A stretch of DNA of 64,000 nucleotides. Origin: Streptomyces sp. NBC_00286. Its GTDB lineage: Bacteria > Actinomycetota > Actinomycetes > Streptomycetales > Streptomycetaceae. Under the pieces are notes generated by a model that did no database searches, was not told the DNA's origin, and saw only the letters and a program-made list of their open reading frames with translations. A program made the position numbers and the translations under genes. Position 1 is the first letter of the stretch. Each line of letters opens with the position of its first letter. Location of the stretch: contig NZ_CP108054.1 in assembly GCF_036173125.1 (NCBI RefSeq), positions 2,232,001 through 2,296,000 of the forward strand, in the 5' to 3' direction. Shown piece after piece: positions 27,801 through 34,306 of this stretch.

Positions 27801-27937
27801 CACGGCAGATCCGGCAGAGGCGGACGTGGCGCCCCGTCGTCCGATGACACCCGCTCGCCGGGACGCCACTGCCGCTGTGCCACTCCGTACGGTCCTTTCC
27901 CTCGTCGTGCTCCGGCCGCCGCGGGACCGGAGGTCAC
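24863..27937 (-). CDS. Fibronectin-like multidomain protein with internal repeat array
   Basis: A 1024-residue protein without recognisable enzyme motifs. Residues 1-300 are mostly helical and contain LWQRVDLDYVQKVRTDW and RHEPMGLRRLLLWQLG. From about 305 a fibronectin-III-like domain begins (LEVTLDARTVTLTWPA, YRVLRFPDG) and is interrupted at about residue 347 by some 330 residues of Ala/Gly/Pro-rich repeats. It then resumes with DAPVGRPLRYAVVPVRRG. Several more beta-sandwich modules follow (VRLRWGRPDA, RVALTWRPPE, VRFEWPEPAV). The start GTG (27937) overlaps the preceding stop as GTGA. It is last in a three-gene coupled operon. Probably a large binding or scaffold protein of the neighbouring GAP1/TerY-P system (inference). 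Confidence 0.75.
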   Translation of the reverse strand: MTSGPAAAGARRGKGPYGVAQRQWRPGERVSSDDGAPRPPLPDLPCLPAMRGYGRLREGLDALGFLHVADVLRPPTAARHASFGSLPQAETDRGFRVLDGLWFTGRGNLWQRVDLDYVQKVRTDWLASGDTRAAGAAGIVDTLVAYVRHEPMGLRRLLLWQLGCLLRDGADGPTEEAAVALGVHRDEARPLASAVAAAFPAAGTARAAAERLGDIWPGGRLRETERLVTQVHDTGRDPALTQLLQSLHARATEVAHLTAEATRLSATGSARAAAPAWLRAARRAADDPAIEAELLSAAAAAGPTATSAHLEVTLDARTVTLTWPAARSRAGGVTYRVLRFPDGAPGDATELSANGSTGSGQAGGATASADAARPGGAGPEDAVGAPGGERAAVAVDAAVPAGALNAPGSSDAPGVAPGTAGAAHPGGAEPEDAAGPTGGERAAVAVDAAVPAGALNAPGSSDAPGVAPGTAGAAHPGGAEPEDAAGPTGGERAAVAVDAAVPAGALNAPGSSDAPGVAPGTAGAAHPGGAEPEDAAGPTGGERAAAAADATGTAGAVTPERVDGHVGAGAAHPGGVEPEDAAGPTGGECTAVVMDAAGTAGALNAAGGSDGMDAAGTEGGAGPEDAAGPTGGVRAAVVMDAAGTAGAVTPERADGLVGTDTDSAGGVGAEGRVLSRTDVDAPVGRPLRYAVVPVRRGVIAGVPLVGAPIVIAPDVGGVAVTLVPEGVRLRWGRPDASCSELSVQRRAVGGPAVSVACGRDGVLDVPLDPGEYTYEVRCGYPGPGGQTVWSPGVRVGARAEEWPGQVEDLAARFVGDGGRVALTWRPPERGLSTVLPWRSVPVGPGTDVSARAGLTVPEAPAGAEPSVEVAVPERARLRMTSVSMLGERKVTGPDVVVEHPGQVRDLTVHRVTPDRATVRFEWPEPAVLVVVTWEGGGRREERRVARSRYLADQQVSFGVTRDAYRVTVAALPRPDALAVPADAAVVDLPEVPAPPRLFLPAWPARSPSPHGWRTRWRRWWPLRR
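25915..26860 (-). repeat. Coding minisatellite: six units, three nearly identical 153-bp copies
   Basis: The central part (about 26314-26773) is three almost perfect copies of a 153-base unit, visible from the recurrence of GGTTGGCCCCGCCGC at 26321, 26474 and 26627. Each unit encodes 51 residues ending EPEDAAGPTGG. Three shorter, diverged copies lie at lower coordinates (toward the protein C-terminus) and a partial one at the other side. Every unit length keeps the frame. Confidence 0.85.
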
Positions 27938-28431
27938 TCGCCCGGCCGGGTGAAGAAGTACACGCGAACCACCGCGCTCTGCGGTGCCTCACTCAGATCG
28001 TGGAAGTCGTCCGTCGCCGTCCGGCCGCCGAACATCTCCGGCCGGGCCTTGGCGAGCAGCCCGTTCACCCGGTGCGCGTACGCCGTACCACCCTGGCTGC
28101 CGCCGAACGTCAGCACCATGGCCGCGGTACGCCCGCGCCATTTCTCCGTGCCCGACCGGATCTGCCGCAGCAGCGCGTCGGTGTCATCGCCCTTCACCCG
28201 GAACTGCTCCGGTTCCCGCGACACCCCCTGCGGCCCAGTCGGCGAGGGGCTCGGGGACGGACTGGGGGAGCCGGAAGGGCTGCGGGTGGGTTTGGGCTTG
28301 TCGTTGGCCTTCGGGTCCGGTCGGTCGGCCATCGACACCAGCGCCAGTACGAGCAGCAGGTCGGCGAAGAGCCACCCCGCCAGCACGACGACGCTGAGCC
28401 CGCGCGTACGACGCCGGGGGCGAGCGCTCAC
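27934..28431 (-). CDS. Single-TM protein with MotB/ZorB-like helix
   Basis: A 165-residue protein: basic N-terminus (RPRRRTR), one membrane helix (LSVVVLAGWLFADLLLVLAL) that carries an Asp at about residue 24, a Pro/Ser-rich linker (about 38-70) and a C-terminal alpha/beta domain (AMVLTFGGSQGG, AYAHRVNGLLAKA, VVRVYFFTRPG). The W..AD pattern in the helix is what MotB, TolR and ZorB stator subunits show at their proton-path Asp. The C-terminal domain could be a distant OmpA-like module. This is pattern similarity, not a firm family match. Start GTG at 28431 overlaps the previous stop by four bases. Confidence 0.65.
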   Translation of the reverse strand: MSARPRRRTRGLSVVVLAGWLFADLLLVLALVSMADRPDPKANDKPKPTRSPSGSPSPSPSPSPTGPQGVSREPEQFRVKGDDTDALLRQIRSGTEKWRGRTAAMVLTFGGSQGGTAYAHRVNGLLAKARPEMFGGRTATDDFHDLSEAPQSAVVRVYFFTRPGE

Positions 28432-29681
28432 GTCTCACCGCCGTCCGCACCGTTCGAGGGCGCCGGTACGCGAGCGCCGTTGACCTGCCCCGGCGGGAGC
28501 TGTCCGCCGGACAGGACACGGATGCCGTGGTCGAGTCGCGCCGCGGCGTCCTGCCAGTGGGCGGCCGCCGCGTCCCAGCGTTCGGTCGCCTCGCGCATGC
28601 CGTCGACGGCGTCGTTGGTGCGGCCCGCGCCCGCCGCGACGGCCTGCGCGGCCCGCTCGGCGGACTGCGCCACCGCGTCGGACTTCGCCGCGAGCGCCTG
28701 CTGGGCGGTGATCAGCGAGGTGACCGCCGTCTGCATGGCGTCCCCGGCGGCCTGCACCCGGTCCGCGACCGTACGCGCCGCGTCCTTGCTGTCCTGCCGC
28801 ACCTGGTCCGAGGCGGACATGCTCGCCTTGACCGCCGCCTCCACCCGGTCGGCCGCCTTGGCGATGCCGGGTACCTCGGACGACAGCGCTCCGGCCGCCT
28901 TCTGCAGAGCGTCGGTGGCGTCGCCGACCGCCGTGGCGCTGGCCACCAGCTTCTGATGGCTGCCGTCCGCCTGCTTGAGCAGGTTCTGCAACTGCCGTGC
29001 CGTACGGGTGAGTTCCTTCGTGAACTGATCCGGAGACGCGGCCCGATGCGGCGTCAGGCACATCTGCACCCGGGTCAGCAGGGCGGCAAGCGCCCCCAGG
29101 AGCCGCTCGTCCCCGGCCTCCCGGTCCTGCTCCTTCCGCTCCGTCTGTGCCCTGACATAGGCGTGCGCCACCGACAGCAGGACCAGCCCTGTGATCAGTA
29201 CGACGGCCATGAGCGCCACGTTCTCGAAGCGGCCCATCGCCGACAGATGCCCGCCGAAGCCGGTCTGCCACAGCTGGAGAAAGGGACGGGTCGCCTGATC
29301 GCGGTCCTCCGCGGCCAACTCCCCGTAGGCACGCACCGCTTCCCGCAGCCCGAACCAGGTGACCAGCAACGGGATGAACACCAGCACGCCGAGCGCGGCC
29401 TCCAGCAGGCCATGCCCCGGTATCCAACGCCGCCAAGGCTGGGCGGGGGCCGCGGGCGGCGGGGCCGTAACGCTTTCGGGGCGTACGTAGGAATGGACGA
29501 GGTCGATCTCGGCCCATCGGTCGAGCCGGTTGCCGTGGGTCAAGTCATCGGCGAGAGCGGCCAGTTCGGCCTTGCGTACGGCAAGCTGGGAGGAGTGCTC
29601 GTTGAGGAGCTCCTCCAACTCCTTGCCCAGGACCTTGCGGTCCAGGAACGACGATCCGGGGGACGGGGATGCGGTGGGCAA
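28428..29681 (-). CDS. Two-TM membrane protein with long coiled coil
   Basis: A 417-residue protein. Membrane helices at about 91-110 (GLLEAALGVLVFIPLLVTWF) and 153-174 (ENVALMAVVLITGLVLLSVA) are followed by a long cytoplasmic-looking Ala/Gln-rich coiled coil (about 200-385), resembling methyl-accepting chemotaxis or ZorA-type tails. It has no signalling-tip hairpin motif of true chemoreceptors. The TTG start at 29681 is supported by CAGGAGA eight bases upstream. It is first in the leftward operon and coupled to the single-TM gene. Together the two could form a stator-like membrane complex (inference). Confidence 0.65.
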   Translation of the reverse strand: MPTASPSPGSSFLDRKVLGKELEELLNEHSSQLAVRKAELAALADDLTHGNRLDRWAEIDLVHSYVRPESVTAPPPAAPAQPWRRWIPGHGLLEAALGVLVFIPLLVTWFGLREAVRAYGELAAEDRDQATRPFLQLWQTGFGGHLSAMGRFENVALMAVVLITGLVLLSVAHAYVRAQTERKEQDREAGDERLLGALAALLTRVQMCLTPHRAASPDQFTKELTRTARQLQNLLKQADGSHQKLVASATAVGDATDALQKAAGALSSEVPGIAKAADRVEAAVKASMSASDQVRQDSKDAARTVADRVQAAGDAMQTAVTSLITAQQALAAKSDAVAQSAERAAQAVAAGAGRTNDAVDGMREATERWDAAAAHWQDAAARLDHGIRVLSGGQLPPGQVNGARVPAPSNGADGGET

Positions 29682-29989
29682 GCGCGATTCTCCTGACTCA
29701 GCACCGGTCGGCCCGGTGCTCCTGCGATCTGCCGGTCACTCCTCAGCGGGGGACGCCACCGCTGACCCGCCGGTTCCTGCCATGGCGGGCCATTTGCTCC
29801 AACACGTCCTGGACGGCGGTGTGTTCGGGATCACAGGATATGCGGGATCACAGGATATGCGCCGACGCGGCACCGTGACGGCTTGATCGCGCAGCTGGTC
29901 CGGCAGCCTCTGGTCCGTAAGCCGGGGTCAGGGTCCGGGGACGGATGGTTCAGGTCCAGGACGGATGGTTCAGGTCCAGGACGAATGGT
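29682..29989. other. 308-bp intergenic region with two small tandem duplications
   Basis: It is the promoter region of the leftward operon (start 29681) and the end of the HATPase gene. It contains a perfect 17-base tandem duplication (29827-29860) and the first units of a 20-base array that runs into the HATPase stop. No gene was seen. Confidence 0.5.
29827..29860 (+). repeat. Perfect 17-base direct tandem duplication
   Basis: GGGATCACAGGATATGC occurs twice in a row (29827-29843 and 29844-29860), upstream of the leftward operon. Confidence 0.8.
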
Positions 29990-30003
29990 TCAGGTCCAGG
30001 ACG
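29938..30003 (+). repeat. 20-base tandem repeat, three units
   Basis: ACGGATGGTTCAGGTCCAGG at 29941, 29961 and 29981 (one substitution in the last), with partial units at both ends. The last unit contains the stop codon of the HATPase gene, so the array shapes its C-terminus. Confidence 0.85.
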
Positions 30004-30565
30004 GATCGGCCGCATGGGCGTCGGCCGATCCGTCCCGGGGCTCCGGTACCGCCGATGACATGGCCGCCTCAGCCGCGCACGTCGCCTCCGTCATGTCCGC
30101 GGCGTCCGCCGCCTCCGTCGCGTCCGTCGGAAGCTCGGCCCATACGATCCTGCCGGCCCCCTGCGGCGCGTCCCGTACCCCCCAGTCGCTGCTCAGCATG
30201 CCCACGAGCAGAAGCCCGCGACCACCTTGATCGTCGGGCTTCGGCTGTCTGCGGGCGGGGAGCGTTCGGCTGCGATTCTGGTCCTCGACCTCGAGATGGA
30301 GCAGGTCGGCGGCGGTGCGGAGTCTGCACACGATCAGGTCGCTCTCCGTGTGCGTGAGCGCGTTGGTGACGAGCTCGGAGGTCACCAGTTCGGCGTTGTC
30401 GCAGGTCTCGCGGCTGATGCCCCATTCGCTCAGCAGCTCCCGCACGCTTCTGCGGGCCGCGGCCACCGAAACGGGGACGGCAGGCAGGCCGAACACGCCT
30501 GCTTTGTGGAGGAGTTCGTCACCGGAAAGTCGGCCCAAGGACTGAGGGAAGGAGGGCGAGACCAT
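29990..30565 (-). CDS. HATPase-domain regulator, RsbW/AbaA-cluster type (module 1)
   Basis: A 191-residue GHKL ATPase of the anti-sigma-factor type: N-box ELVTSELVTNALTH, VEDQN (G1-like) and GGRGLLLVGML (G2). In Streptomyces such genes are often next to an XRE-DUF5753 gene and a DUF397 gene; both follow here divergently. These trios (abaA/whiJ-like) affect development or antibiotic production in some species. I chose the ATG at 30565 (GAAAGG upstream); an ATG 33 bases earlier is possible. The acidic, Ala/Thr-rich tail beyond residue 150 is unusual and its last residues come from the 20-base repeat. Confidence 0.88.
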   Translation of the reverse strand: MVSPSFPQSLGRLSGDELLHKAGVFGLPAVPVSVAAARRSVRELLSEWGISRETCDNAELVTSELVTNALTHTESDLIVCRLRTAADLLHLEVEDQNRSRTLPARRQPKPDDQGGRGLLLVGMLSSDWGVRDAPQGAGRIVWAELPTDATEAADAADMTEATCAAEAAMSSAVPEPRDGSADAHAADPSWT

Positions 30566-30804
30566 CGCCGTACGCCTTTCGTCTGCAGAGCACAACACTC
30601 CGAGTCGCGGCCTTGATCCCCCAACTGGGCCGCATAGCCCCTTCGTTCACCGTCCGGGCCGTACCACCACTCTGACACCTGCCGACTACGTCTCGCAACC
30701 AGCAAGTTGAAAATTGCATTTTGTAGGGCACAGACCGCCCCGGTCGCCGATGATCGTGACAGACTGCGATGCATTGGCCCGGACTGCGGGTGAGGAGGTA
30801 GGGC

Positions 30805-31680
30805 GTGACCTCGGAAACCGACTGGGGCGGCGCGCCTTCCGTCCTGCGCATGATCCTGGGCAAGCAGCTCGAGGAACTGCGCAACCGGGCCGGTCTTACG
30901 TACGAGCAGGCGGCCATGGCGATCGGGGTGAGCCACTCCACCATCCGCCGGATGGAGTCCGCCAAGGTGGCGCGGCTCAGGCTCGCGGACGCCGAGAAGC
31001 TGCTCCAGATCTACGGCGTCAAGGACCAGCAGGAGATCGACACCTTCCTGAAGTCGGTCCGCGAGGCCAACAAGCGCGGCTGGTGGCATACCTACCGTGA
31101 CGTACTGCCCGACTGGTTCGCCGCGTATCTGAGCCTGGAACAGGCGGCGTTGCAGATCCGGGCGTACGAGGCGCAGTTCGTGCACGGACTACTGCAGACC
31201 GAGGCGTACGCGCGTGCCCTGCTCGGCGCGGGCAATCCGCACGCTTCGGAGGAGGCTACCGAGCGCCGGGTGGCACTCCGTATGCAGCGCCAGGAACTGC
31301 TGTCCCGTCCGAACCCTCCCCGCGTGTGGATCGTGATGGACGAGACGGTGCTGAGGTGGCCGGTCGGCGGACCCGAGGTGATGCGCGCCCAGGTCGACCA
31401 CCTGATCACGCTGAATGCGCTGCCCCATGTGACCGTACAGATCATGCCGTTCAGCAGCGGCCCGCATCCGGCGATGCGGGCCGGCGCCTTCCATCTCTTC
31501 CGGTTCAGGGCCAGGGAGTTGCCCGACATCGTGTATCTCAGCGGCCTGGTGGGCGCTGTGTATCTCGACAAGGCCGACGACGTCCTGGTCTATCGCGAGG
31601 CCCTGGACCGGCTGGGCGCCCAGTCGACGCCCGCCAGCAGGACCGAGGCTCTCCTCGGTGCGATACGCAAGGAGCTCTGA
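30805..31680 (+). CDS. XRE-family regulator with DUF5753 (module 1)
   Basis: A 291-residue WhiJ/Scr1-like regulator. The N-terminal helix-turn-helix is at about residues 18-70 (LGKQLEELRNRAGLTYEQAA, GVSHSTIRRMES). The DUF5753 sensor-like domain follows (YLSLEQAALQIRAYE, FVHGLLQTEAYARALL, PHVTVQIMPFSSG, VYLSGLVGAVYLD). The GTG start at 30805 follows GGAGG. It is divergent from the HATPase gene and one base upstream of the DUF397 gene, so the three form one module. Confidence 0.92.
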   Translation: MTSETDWGGAPSVLRMILGKQLEELRNRAGLTYEQAAMAIGVSHSTIRRMESAKVARLRLADAEKLLQIYGVKDQQEIDTFLKSVREANKRGWWHTYRDVLPDWFAAYLSLEQAALQIRAYEAQFVHGLLQTEAYARALLGAGNPHASEEATERRVALRMQRQELLSRPNPPRVWIVMDETVLRWPVGGPEVMRAQVDHLITLNALPHVTVQIMPFSSGPHPAMRAGAFHLFRFRARELPDIVYLSGLVGAVYLDKADDVLVYREALDRLGAQSTPASRTEALLGAIRKEL

Positions 31681-31681
31681 C

Positions 31682-31921
31682 GTGCACCACCACCACATAC
31701 GCAACGGCATGCCGGCCCGTGATCTCGGCGCGCAGGACTGGCACAAGCCGTGGAGCGACGACGCGGGCGGCGCCTGCGTCGAGGTGAAGAAGCTGGGCGA
31801 CGGGAGGGTGGCAGTACGTCAGTCCACCGACCCGGCCGGTCCGGCGCTGGTCTTCACCGATCGCGAGATCACCAGCTTCCTGACGGGCGTGAAGGCGGGC
31901 GACGCGGACTTTCTGCTCTGA
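31682..31921 (+). CDS. DUF397 protein (module 1)
   Basis: A 79-residue DUF397 protein: DWHKPWSDDAGGACVEV, then GRVAVRQS and PALVFTDREITSFL. DUF397 proteins are small partners of XRE-DUF5753 regulators, proposed to act with them in toxin-antitoxin-like or developmental control. It starts with GTG directly after the XRE stop and opens with an unusual run of four His (HHHH). Sequence is divergent from the DUF397 proteins of the other two modules in this window. Confidence 0.88.
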   Translation: MHHHHIRNGMPARDLGAQDWHKPWSDDAGGACVEVKKLGDGRVAVRQSTDPAGPALVFTDREITSFLTGVKAGDADFLL

Positions 31922-32000
31922 TCAACCGCTGCCTGCTCTGATCGACCACTGTCTGATCTCATCGACCGCTGTCTGGTCTGATCGACCCGCTGTCTGAAAC
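31921..32000 (+). repeat. 20-base degenerate tandem repeat, four units
   Basis: Units at 31921, 31941, 31961 and 31981 follow the pattern ATCGACCGCTGTCTGNTCTG. The array fills most of the gap between the DUF397 gene and the methyltransferase gene. Confidence 0.8.
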
Positions 32001-32054
32001 ACCCTTGTTGACCGAACTACCCTTGTTCTCCGACGACTTGATGGGAGGGCCGCG

Positions 32055-32870
32055 TTGTCCGACAACGGATGGCCTGCCGACCGAATCGACACCGAGAGCG
32101 CGCACTCCGCGCGCATCTACGACTACATCCTCGGCGGAAAGGACTACTACCCCGCCGACAAGGAAGCCGGCGACGCCATGTCGCATGAGTGGCCCGCCCT
32201 GCCGATCCATATGCGGGCCAACCGCGACTTCATGAACCGCGCGGTGCGCTGGCTGGCCGAGGAAGCGGGGATGCGCCAGTTCCTCGACATCGGCACGGGC
32301 ATCCCCACCTCCCCGAACCTCCACGAGATCGCCCAGTCGGTGGCCCCCGAGTCCCGCGTCGTGTACGTGGACAACGACCCCATCGTCCTCACCCTCTCCC
32401 AGGGCCTGCTGGCCAGCGCGCCCGAGGGCAGGACGTCGTACATCGAGGCCGACTTCCAGCACCCGGAGGCCATCCTCGACTCCGCCGAGTTCCGCGACAC
32501 CCTCGACCTGTCCAAGCCGGTAGCCCTGACGGTCATCGCGATCGTCCACTTCGTCCTGGACGAGGACGACGCGGTAGGCATCGTCCGCCGCCTCCTCGAA
32601 CCGCTCCCCTCCGGCAGCTACCTCGCGATGTCCATCGGCACCGCGGAGTTCGCCCCCGAGGAAGTGGGCCGAGTCGCCCGCGAGTACGCGGCACGCAGCA
32701 TGCCCATGCGCCTGCGTACGTTCCCGGAGGCCGAGGAGTTCTTCGAGGGCCTCGAACTCGTCGAGCCCGGGATCACGCAGGTCCACAAGTGGCGCCCGGA
32801 CGGCACCGATTCGGATCCGATCCGGGATGAGGACATCGCCATGTACGGGGCGGTTGCCCGTAAGCCGTAG
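32055..32870 (+). CDS. SAM-dependent methyltransferase, DUF574 family
   Basis: A 271-residue S-adenosyl-methionine-dependent methyltransferase of the actinobacterial DUF574 (Methyltransf_19) family. Signatures: ARIYDYILGGKDYYPADKEA at the N-terminus, FLDIGTGIPTSPNLHE (SAM-binding motif I), VVYVDNDPIVL (motif II) and VHFVLDEDD. Genomes of Streptomyces contain many paralogues with unknown substrates, often beside XRE/DUF397 genes as here. The TTG start at 32055 is chosen because GGGAGGG lies six bases upstream. A 17-bp stem terminator follows the stop. Confidence 0.92.
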   Translation: MSDNGWPADRIDTESAHSARIYDYILGGKDYYPADKEAGDAMSHEWPALPIHMRANRDFMNRAVRWLAEEAGMRQFLDIGTGIPTSPNLHEIAQSVAPESRVVYVDNDPIVLTLSQGLLASAPEGRTSYIEADFQHPEAILDSAEFRDTLDLSKPVALTVIAIVHFVLDEDDAVGIVRRLLEPLPSGSYLAMSIGTAEFAPEEVGRVAREYAARSMPMRLRTFPEAEEFFEGLELVEPGITQVHKWRPDGTDSDPIRDEDIAMYGAVARKP

Positions 32871-32888
32871 TGGGACGGTGTGTTCGCT

Positions 32889-32928
32889 TCGGCCCTTCCA
32901 CCGGACAGTGGTCCGGTGGAAGGGCCGA
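32889..32928. terminator. 17-bp stem terminator after the methyltransferase gene
   Basis: TCGGCCCTTCCACCGGA (32889-32905) pairs perfectly with TCCGGTGGAAGGGCCGA (32912-32928) around a six-base loop. The next gene is convergent, so it may stop transcription from both sides. Confidence 0.85.
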
Positions 32929-33006
32929 GGTGTTGCTGTGGGGTCAGCGGCCCCCTCGCAGACGGCTCCCCACCTCGCCATCTCGCAGGATGCACACTCA
33001 GGATGC

Positions 33007-33441
33007 TCAGTCGAGACAGAACTCGTTGCCCTCGATGTCCTGCATCACGATGCACGACTCGTTGTCCTCATCGGCAAGCATCGTTCGCACGTGTACCGCA
33101 CCGAGCGCGACCAGTCGGGCGCATTCGGCCTCCAGTGTGGCGAGGCGCTCTTCACCCACGAGCCCGGTACCGGCCCGCACGTCGAGATGCACCCGATTCT
33201 TGACGATCTTCCCTTCGGGAACGCGCTGGAACAGCAGGCGCGGACCCACACCCGAGGGATCACTGCACGCGAAATAGTTGACCTGATCCTCAGGCGGCAG
33301 CGAGCGATGGTAGTCCTCCCAAGTGGCAAAGCCCTCCGGGACCGGCGGTAGGACGTACCCCAACACCTCACACCAAAAGCTGGCGAGGCGCGCAGGTTCT
33401 GCGCAGTCGAAGGTGACTTGGAACTGCTTGATCGACGACAT
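33007..33441 (-). CDS. VOC/glyoxalase-family protein
   Basis: A 144-residue vicinal-oxygen-chelate protein of the glyoxalase-like (Glyoxalase_6) type: FQVTFDCAEPARLASFWCEV as the first beta-alpha-beta unit and NRVHLDVRAG with VMQDIEGNEFCLD as the second. Such proteins range from dioxygenases to antibiotic-binding resistance proteins; the reaction cannot be predicted. The ATG start at 33441 begins straight with the fold. Convergent with the methyltransferase gene. Confidence 0.88.
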   Translation of the reverse strand: MSSIKQFQVTFDCAEPARLASFWCEVLGYVLPPVPEGFATWEDYHRSLPPEDQVNYFACSDPSGVGPRLLFQRVPEGKIVKNRVHLDVRAGTGLVGEERLATLEAECARLVALGAVHVRTMLADEDNESCIVMQDIEGNEFCLD

Positions 33442-33587
33442 CGGCGCACCATAACAGGGCGACCGTGTCGCTCATTTCCCGGTGTTGATCAGCACATTGC
33501 CGCGATCACCGAACGCGGGACGTGCCCTCCCGGTGCGCCTCGGTGGGCGCGCAGCAGCTGGCTTCGCATTGCCCGGGACCATTAGCA

Positions 33588-33626
33588 ACTAGGGTTGACT
33601 AAACGAGTTAGTCAACTATGGTTGCT
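33588..33626. promoter_or_regulatory. Operator-like inverted repeat over the HTH gene promoter
   Basis: GTTGACTAA (33594-33602) and TTAGTCAAC (33608-33616) are perfect inverted copies five bases apart. The arms extend imperfectly to AGCAAC outside. It overlaps a TTGACT (33595-33600), 16-base spacer, TATGGT (33617-33622) promoter. The HTH protein encoded just downstream is the obvious candidate repressor. Confidence 0.75.
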
Positions 33627-33629
33627 TAC

Positions 33630-33845
33630 ATGGCGAGCAAAGATCCAGCGGAGTCACTGGCGGCCGTTGCCGCACTGCGCCGCCTGGCTGATCACATCGA
33701 GGACGCCGCCGTCGAGCAGGCGATGCGGGCGGGCTGGAGCTGGCCCCAGGTCGCCGAGGCGCTCGGCGTCACGCGTCAGGCGGTCCACAAGAAGCATGCC
33801 AAGCGGCTCATCGCCGCCGGAGTCACGTTGAGGAGGCGGGGATGA
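33630..33845 (+). CDS. Small helix-turn-helix regulator of the Clp_N/ABC operon
   Basis: A 71-residue DNA-binding protein: AAVAALRRLADHIED, then a clear HTH (GWSWPQVAEALGVTRQAVHK). I chose the ATG at 33630 because the promoter elements place the transcription start there (leaderless mRNA) and no ribosome binding site precedes it; an ATG four codons upstream would lie inside the -10 element. It is the first gene of a four-gene operon linked by ATGA overlaps and probably represses that operon through the palindrome at its own promoter. Confidence 0.88.
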   Translation: MASKDPAESLAAVAALRRLADHIEDAAVEQAMRAGWSWPQVAEALGVTRQAVHKKHAKRLIAAGVTLRRRG

Positions 33846-34306
33846 CGACGTTCGACAAGTACCTCCAAGCAGTCCTGGACCGGGCCGAGCTCGAGGCCAG
33901 GGAGGACGGCTCGGCGACAGTCGAGGCGCAGCACGTCCTGCTGGCGGTAGCCGTCCAGGACGGCACCGACGCGCAGCGCGCCCTGGACTCGGCGGGGCTC
34001 GACCATGCGGCGCTGAAGGACGCGCTGTACCGGGAGTTCGAGCACAGCCTGAGCGCGGCCGGGGTGTCGCTGCGCGAGTTCGATCTGCCGCGGGCGACCC
34101 AGGACCCGGCGCGCCGCCCGCAGTTGGGCGCCTCGTTCAAGCTCGCCCTGGAGCGGATGGCGGCCGTGCACCGCAAGAAGGACCTGCGCTCGGGCCACCT
34201 GCTGCTCGGCATCCTCCAGGCCGAGGTCGGCACGGTCCCGCGCGCTCTGGCCATGGCGGGCGTGGACCGGACCGACCTGATCGAGCGCGTGCGGGGTGAG
34301 CTATGA
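33842..34306 (+). CDS. Clp N-terminal-domain protein without ATPase
   Basis: A 154-residue protein made only of the Clp repeat (N) domain normally found at the start of ClpA/ClpC chaperones: two repeats around TVEAQHVLLAVAVQDGT and LRSGHLLLGILQAEVGT. No AAA+ module is present. Stand-alone Clp_N proteins occur in actinobacteria next to small HTH genes; a ligand- or substrate-sensing role is suspected. Start and stop overlap the neighbours by four bases each, so the protein is made in ratio with the HTH protein and the transporter. Confidence 0.88.
   Translation: MTTFDKYLQAVLDRAELEAREDGSATVEAQHVLLAVAVQDGTDAQRALDSAGLDHAALKDALYREFEHSLSAAGVSLREFDLPRATQDPARRPQLGASFKLALERMAAVHRKKDLRSGHLLLGILQAEVGTVPRALAMAGVDRTDLIERVRGEL

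Noticed and set aside
28428..29681. Chemoreceptor (methyl-accepting chemotaxis protein)
   Set aside because: The coiled coil resembles that of chemoreceptors, but the conserved signalling-tip motif is absent and no chemotaxis genes are present.
19051..29681. Zorya defence system
   Set aside because: Only a loose resemblance of the two membrane proteins to ZorA/ZorB; no ZorC, ZorD or ZorE-like helicase or nuclease is encoded nearby.
29938..30003. CRISPR-like short repeats
   Set aside because: The 20-base units follow each other directly with no spacers, and there are no cas genes.
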